This document shows positions 60,830-64,000 of a stretch of 64,000 bases of DNA, piece by piece. Within the stretch, counting starts at the first letter, position 1. Every line of letters starts with the position of its first letter. The notes beneath the pieces are model-generated. The model ran no database searches. It was not told the origin of the DNA and saw only the letters and a program-made list of their open reading frames with translations. Both the position numbers and the translations under genes were made by a program. The stretch spans positions 248,001 to 312,000 of the forward strand of contig JAUQWZ010000024.1 in the NCBI GenBank assembly GCA_030834905.1, written 5' to 3'. Source of the DNA: Aggregatilineales bacterium (GTDB lineage: Bacteria; Chloroflexota; Anaerolineae; Aggregatilineales; Phototrophicaceae).

Positions 60830-62269
60830 ATGTTTGATTTTCTCCTCGAAAGCGATGCGCTGTCCGCGATTGTAGCGTTTATTGTGGTGCTCATTCCGGC
60901 GGTGCTGGTGCATGAGATCGGGCACTTTCTGGCAGCGAAAGCCGTTGGCATCACCATTCTGGAGTTTGGAATCGGGCTGCCGCCGCGAATATTCAAGATG
61001 TTCACCTGGAGAGGCACCGATTACACGCTCAACTGGCTGCCGTTGGGCGGCTTTGTGCGCCCCCTCGGCGAAGACATGGTGCGGCAGTTGGGCGATGAAG
61101 CGCTGGATCAGGATCGATCCGAAGCCGAAATGCGCGGCATCTCCAAAGCGGTGTCGGTCAATGAAGCCAAACCGCTGGCGCGGATCATCTTCATGGCGGC
61201 GGGCGCGTTTGCCAATTTCGTAACGGCGTTCGCTATCTTCGTGCTGATCGCGCTGATCGGCATCCCCGAAGTGATCGGCGGGCGGGTGAACGTGCTGTAC
61301 GTCGATCCCGATTCCACCTTCGCGGCGGCGGGTTTGCAGCCCAACGACGTGATCGAAGATGTCAATGGGCGCTACTTCGGCAACTACGACGAATTTGTCG
61401 GGCTGCTGTACGCGGCGAACGGAGAAGATGTCACCTTCACGGTGCGCCGGATTGACGTGGACGAGCCGTTTACGATTACGGCTGCGTCTGATCTGACAGG
61501 CGAGGTACAGGTCGTTCCGCACCCGGCAATCGGCGACGTGGCAGAAGGCTCACCAGCGGCGCGCGCCGGACTGCAAGCGGGCGATCTGGTGGTTGCGCTG
61601 AACGACGAGCCGACTGAAACCTACGAAGAACTACAGGCGCTGACTCGCCAGCATCTGGACGAGGAAATCAACCTGACTATCTGGCGTGAGGGGCAGGAAC
61701 AGGTTGTCACCCTGACGCCGCGCAGCAGCCCGCCGTCCGGGCAGGGCGCGATGGGAATCATCATCGGCGCAGCCACCCTGGCACCGGAAGCCGGGCTGGC
61801 GCTCGAAAATGCCATCCCGCAGCGGGTGATTCAGCCGCAGCCGTTAGGGGCTGCCGTTCAGTACAGTGTTGACCGGATCGGGCAGGTCTTTAACACGATT
61901 GCCAGCATCCCCGGTCAAATCATCGGCGGCACAGCCGATCCGGATTCCCTGCGTCTGACCAGCCCGCTGGGCATTAGTCAGGCGGGGGCGGTGTTTCTGC
62001 AAGAGAGTATCGTCCAGGATCAGCCGACGATCATGCTGGAATTTGTGGCGCTGATCAGCCTTGCCCTCGGATGGACAAACCTGCTGCCGATTCCCGCGCT
62101 GGACGGCGGACGGATTCTATTCGTCCTGCTGGAGATCGTCCGTGGTCGCCCCATTGCGCCGGAACGCGAAGGCGTGGTGCATCTGATCGGGCTTGTACTG
62201 CTGTTATCGCTGATGGTGGTTGTTCTGCTGAACGACATCGCCAACCCGTTGACCAATTTGCTGAGATAA
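60830..62269 (+). CDS. Site-2 protease, M50 family (RseP-like), with PDZ domains
   Basis: An intramembrane zinc metalloprotease of 479 residues. HEIGH (28-32) in the first helix and NLLPIPALDGGRILF near the C-terminus supply the zinc ligands. Two PDZ-like domains lie between (VDPDSTFAAAGLQPNDVIEDVNG and EGSPAARAGLQAGDLVVALNDEP). Relatives cut anti-sigma factors or clear signal-peptide remnants. A TATAAT at 60772-60777 lies about 52 bases upstream. The HEAT-repeat gene follows four bases after the stop. No anti-sigma factor gene is nearby. Confidence 0.93.
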   Translation: MFDFLLESDALSAIVAFIVVLIPAVLVHEIGHFLAAKAVGITILEFGIGLPPRIFKMFTWRGTDYTLNWLPLGGFVRPLGEDMVRQLGDEALDQDRSEAEMRGISKAVSVNEAKPLARIIFMAAGAFANFVTAFAIFVLIALIGIPEVIGGRVNVLYVDPDSTFAAAGLQPNDVIEDVNGRYFGNYDEFVGLLYAANGEDVTFTVRRIDVDEPFTITAASDLTGEVQVVPHPAIGDVAEGSPAARAGLQAGDLVVALNDEPTETYEELQALTRQHLDEEINLTIWREGQEQVVTLTPRSSPPSGQGAMGIIIGAATLAPEAGLALENAIPQRVIQPQPLGAAVQYSVDRIGQVFNTIASIPGQIIGGTADPDSLRLTSPLGISQAGAVFLQESIVQDQPTIMLEFVALISLALGWTNLLPIPALDGGRILFVLLEIVRGRPIAPEREGVVHLIGLVLLLSLMVVVLLNDIANPLTNLLR

Positions 62270-62273
62270 AACA

Positions 62274-63257
62274 ATGACAGATATTCAGAATCTAAATCCA
62301 TCCAACGCGCCTTCCAGCTTCGCAATTGCGCTTGAAGCGCTGCTATCGAGTGGGCAAAGCGCGGCGGATTCGACGATCTTTTACGGACTGTCGATGCTGC
62401 AAGTGGAACATGTCGAGCAGCTTCATCCGGTATGGCAGTCGCTGCCAGCGCCGTACCGCCGCCGCCTGATGCGGGCGCTGGTTGAAGTCGCCGAGACAAA
62501 TTTTGAGCTGGACTACACCGCGTTCGGGCGCTATGGACTTGAAGACAGCGATCCCGGCGTGCGCGAAGCCGCGATTGAAGTCCTGTGGGAAAACGAGTCG
62601 CTTGAACTGATGAATGCGCTCATTACCATGGCGCAGCACGATGACTCGCGCGAGGTTCGGGCGGCTGCGACCAGCGCGCTTGGACGGTTTATACTCGCCG
62701 GTGAACTCGGCGACCTGCCAGAATCTGAAACGGTGAAAGCGCAGGATGCCGCCATCGATATCCTCGAAGATCCGTCGGAAGATATTGACGTGCGCCGCCG
62801 GGCGCTCGAATCGATTGCCAACTGCGGACATGAAATCGTTGAAGAAGCAATTGACGCGGCTTACAACGGCGACGAACACCGGATGCAGATCAGTTCTGTC
62901 TTTGCGATGGGGCGTACCTGCGACGACCGTTGGGGCGACGTTGTTATCCATGAACTGGACAGCGACAACGCCGAAATGCGCTATGAAGCGGCGCGCGCCG
63001 CAGGCGAACTCGAACTCCAGGAAGCCGTTCCGCACCTGTCGCGGCTGGCGTTTGACGACGACGTCGAGATCAAGGACGTGGCGGTCTGGGCGCTAGGCGA
63101 GATCGGCGGCAGGGAAGCGACGCGCATCCTCAACCTGCTCGCTAATGATGCTCAGGCGCGTGGCGATCAGGATGCAGCCAACGCGATTGACGAGGCGCTG
63201 GCGAACGCTGAGCTTGGCGGAGACTCATTGTATCTGATGAGTTACGACGAGGAATAA
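62274..63257 (+). CDS. Acidic HEAT-repeat protein
   Basis: A 327-residue soluble, strongly acidic protein built of about seven HEAT-type repeats (LEDSDPGVREAAIEVLWENESLELMNALITMAQHDDSREVRAAATSALGRF). No catalytic motif is seen. It lies four bases after the M50 protease gene and shares its terminator, so it may be a cytosolic adaptor for that protease or simply a neighbour. It is larger than, and distinct from, the small HEAT protein at 30896. Confidence 0.82.
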   Translation: MTDIQNLNPSNAPSSFAIALEALLSSGQSAADSTIFYGLSMLQVEHVEQLHPVWQSLPAPYRRRLMRALVEVAETNFELDYTAFGRYGLEDSDPGVREAAIEVLWENESLELMNALITMAQHDDSREVRAAATSALGRFILAGELGDLPESETVKAQDAAIDILEDPSEDIDVRRRALESIANCGHEIVEEAIDAAYNGDEHRMQISSVFAMGRTCDDRWGDVVIHELDSDNAEMRYEAARAAGELELQEAVPHLSRLAFDDDVEIKDVAVWALGEIGGREATRILNLLANDAQARGDQDAANAIDEALANAELGGDSLYLMSYDEE

Positions 63258-63271
63258 ACAGACAGCAGGAC

Positions 63272-63305
63272 ATACCGCCCGGTACGATGCCGGGCGGTAT
63301 TTTTA
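63272..63305 (+). terminator. Intrinsic terminator after the M50/HEAT genes
   Basis: ATACCGCCCGG and CCGGGCGGTAT form an 11-bp stem with a seven-base loop, followed by TTTTT. It lies 15 bases after the HEAT stop; the T-run overlaps the end of the convergent SCP2 gene. Confidence 0.9.
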
Positions 63306-63632
63306 TCCGTTGATGAGGGGCATCAACTTGAGTGCCAGCCCGGTATCGCCTTGAATCTTGATTTTGCCAGTCATAAATGCCTGCATAGGGTTCAAGGTGC
63401 CGTTGAGCATTGAGTAAAAGTCATCCGCGCTGGCGCGCAGGGTCATGCGTGGGTTTTCCGCCGCGCCTTCGCCTGTCTGCGCGGCGTCCTTGCCGAGGCG
63501 CAGCCAATAATTGCCGCCGTTATCACCCGTCAGATCGAACTGGATAGTGGCGTCAATGCCTTCAGTCTTCTGCGGATCGAAGCGCTCCGCCATCTTGGGG
63601 AAAACGCCTGCCACTTCTTCGCGTGTTGCCAT
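63303..63632 (-). CDS. SCP2 sterol-binding-domain protein
   Basis: A 109-residue stand-alone SCP2 domain. ATIQFDLTGDNGGNYWLRL, PRMTLRASADDFYSMLNGTLNPMQAFMTGKIKIQGDTGLALKL are the family core with the hydrophobic tunnel strands. Such proteins bind lipids or fatty acyl chains; the ligand is unknown. AGGAG lies just upstream of the ATG. A TATACT at 63683-63688 could be its -10. Confidence 0.9.
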   Translation of the reverse strand: MATREEVAGVFPKMAERFDPQKTEGIDATIQFDLTGDNGGNYWLRLGKDAAQTGEGAAENPRMTLRASADDFYSMLNGTLNPMQAFMTGKIKIQGDTGLALKLMPLING

Positions 63633-63766
63633 AAATCCGTACTCCTATCCTCAGGTAAAGCAGTGTTGTTAAGCCGGGCAATAGTATACAATCTATTGCT
63701 GTCGATGCCCATAATCAAGAACGTGGGCAGTTTCGAGCGATGTGGAGTTCTCATACACTGTAGTCT

Positions 63767-64000
63767 ATGCGTAACCTTGCCATTGCGATTTTGATGCTGG
63801 CGCTTGCCGCTTTAGCCTGCGTTCGCGATCAGCCCGAAGTCATCGTCATTACCGCTACGTTCCTGCCTGAACCGGGCGCGCCCCAGGGAACACCGCTGCC
63901 GGTCATGCCGCCGGTGGATACGGGAACGTTGATTGTCCCTACGGCAGATCCAACCCGGGTTGCCGTTGCGATTCCATCCGCTGAGGAATATGTCGTCCAG
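63767..64000 (+). CDS. Lipoprotein, N-terminal part (continues beyond window)
   Basis: The reading frame from ATG 63767 is open to the window edge (78 codons). MRNLAIAILMLALAALAC is a lipoprotein signal with lipobox Leu-Ala-Cys. The mature part is Pro/Thr/Val-rich (LPVMPPVDTGTLIVPTADPT), like the linker regions of the LysM lipoprotein at 28272, so a downstream LysM or similar surface domain is possible. No ribosome site is close to the ATG, and TACACT (63754-63759) lies just upstream, so a leaderless mRNA is possible. Confidence 0.72.
   Translation, partial: MRNLAIAILMLALAALACVRDQPEVIVITATFLPEPGAPQGTPLPVMPPVDTGTLIVPTADPTRVAVAIPSAEEYVVQ

Overview
The window looks like a chromosomal segment of a Chloroflexota bacterium, most likely Anaerolineae-like. 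The evidence is moderately high GC by eye, dense gene packing with many 1-17 base start/stop overlaps, Thr/Pro-rich LysM surface proteins, a bacterial murA, and a lower mevalonate pathway with archaeal-type isopentenyl phosphate kinase, a combination known from Roseiflexus. I saw no insertion sequence, phage, integrase, CRISPR array or rRNA. The lineage is inference, because no search was possible.

Region 1 (1-16 kb). A leftward his operon (hisH, a methyltransferase, hisA, hisF) is preceded by a consensus promoter, a 17-residue leader peptide with five His codons, and an attenuator. It diverges from a SAM hydroxide adenosyltransferase and murA, whose active-site Cys is replaced by Asp. Next come a coiled-coil protein, a dGTPase-like HD protein, a Ser/Thr kinase, a WYL-type regulator, and a four-gene membrane cassette (DUF2207 protein, zinc-ribbon/HTH membrane protein, helical protein, SPFH protein) closed by a strong terminator.

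Region 2 (14-31 kb). This holds a GT39-like glycosyltransferase, a NERD-like protein, a secreted beta-rich protein, yajC-secD-secF plus a zinc dehydrogenase, and a signalling locus in which a sirtuin sits between a REC-ParA/CpaE fusion and a GAF histidine kinase, with a divergent PAS histidine kinase. It ends with mutL, two related LysM surface proteins and a small HEAT-repeat protein.

Region 3 (31-44 kb). valS and a methyltransferase lie behind a T-box leader with a Val (GUC) specifier. Then come udk, tRNA-Thr(CGU), purB-purH, a more AT-rich secreted orphan, NDH-2 behind a Rex-like operator, a phosphotriesterase-family hydrolase, an acyltransferase-like protein and an orphan UgpC/MsmK-type ABC ATPase.

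Region 4 (45-64 kb). cinA has a degenerate amidase domain and is followed by two odd small genes, one a PRTase-like protein with a broken PRPP loop. lepA, tlyA, an S1C protease, a small membrane protein and a PrsW-like protein with altered motifs run leftward. A dipeptide-type ABC transporter (binding protein plus two permeases) follows. The lower mevalonate cluster is a UbiA prenyltransferase, mevalonate kinase and isopentenyl phosphate kinase, divergent from a mevalonate-phosphate decarboxylase. The window closes with an M50 site-2 protease, a HEAT-repeat protein, an SCP2-domain protein and the start of a lipoprotein.

The most informative signals are regulatory: three leader or operator systems (His attenuator, Val T-box, Rex-like box) can be read directly from the sequence.
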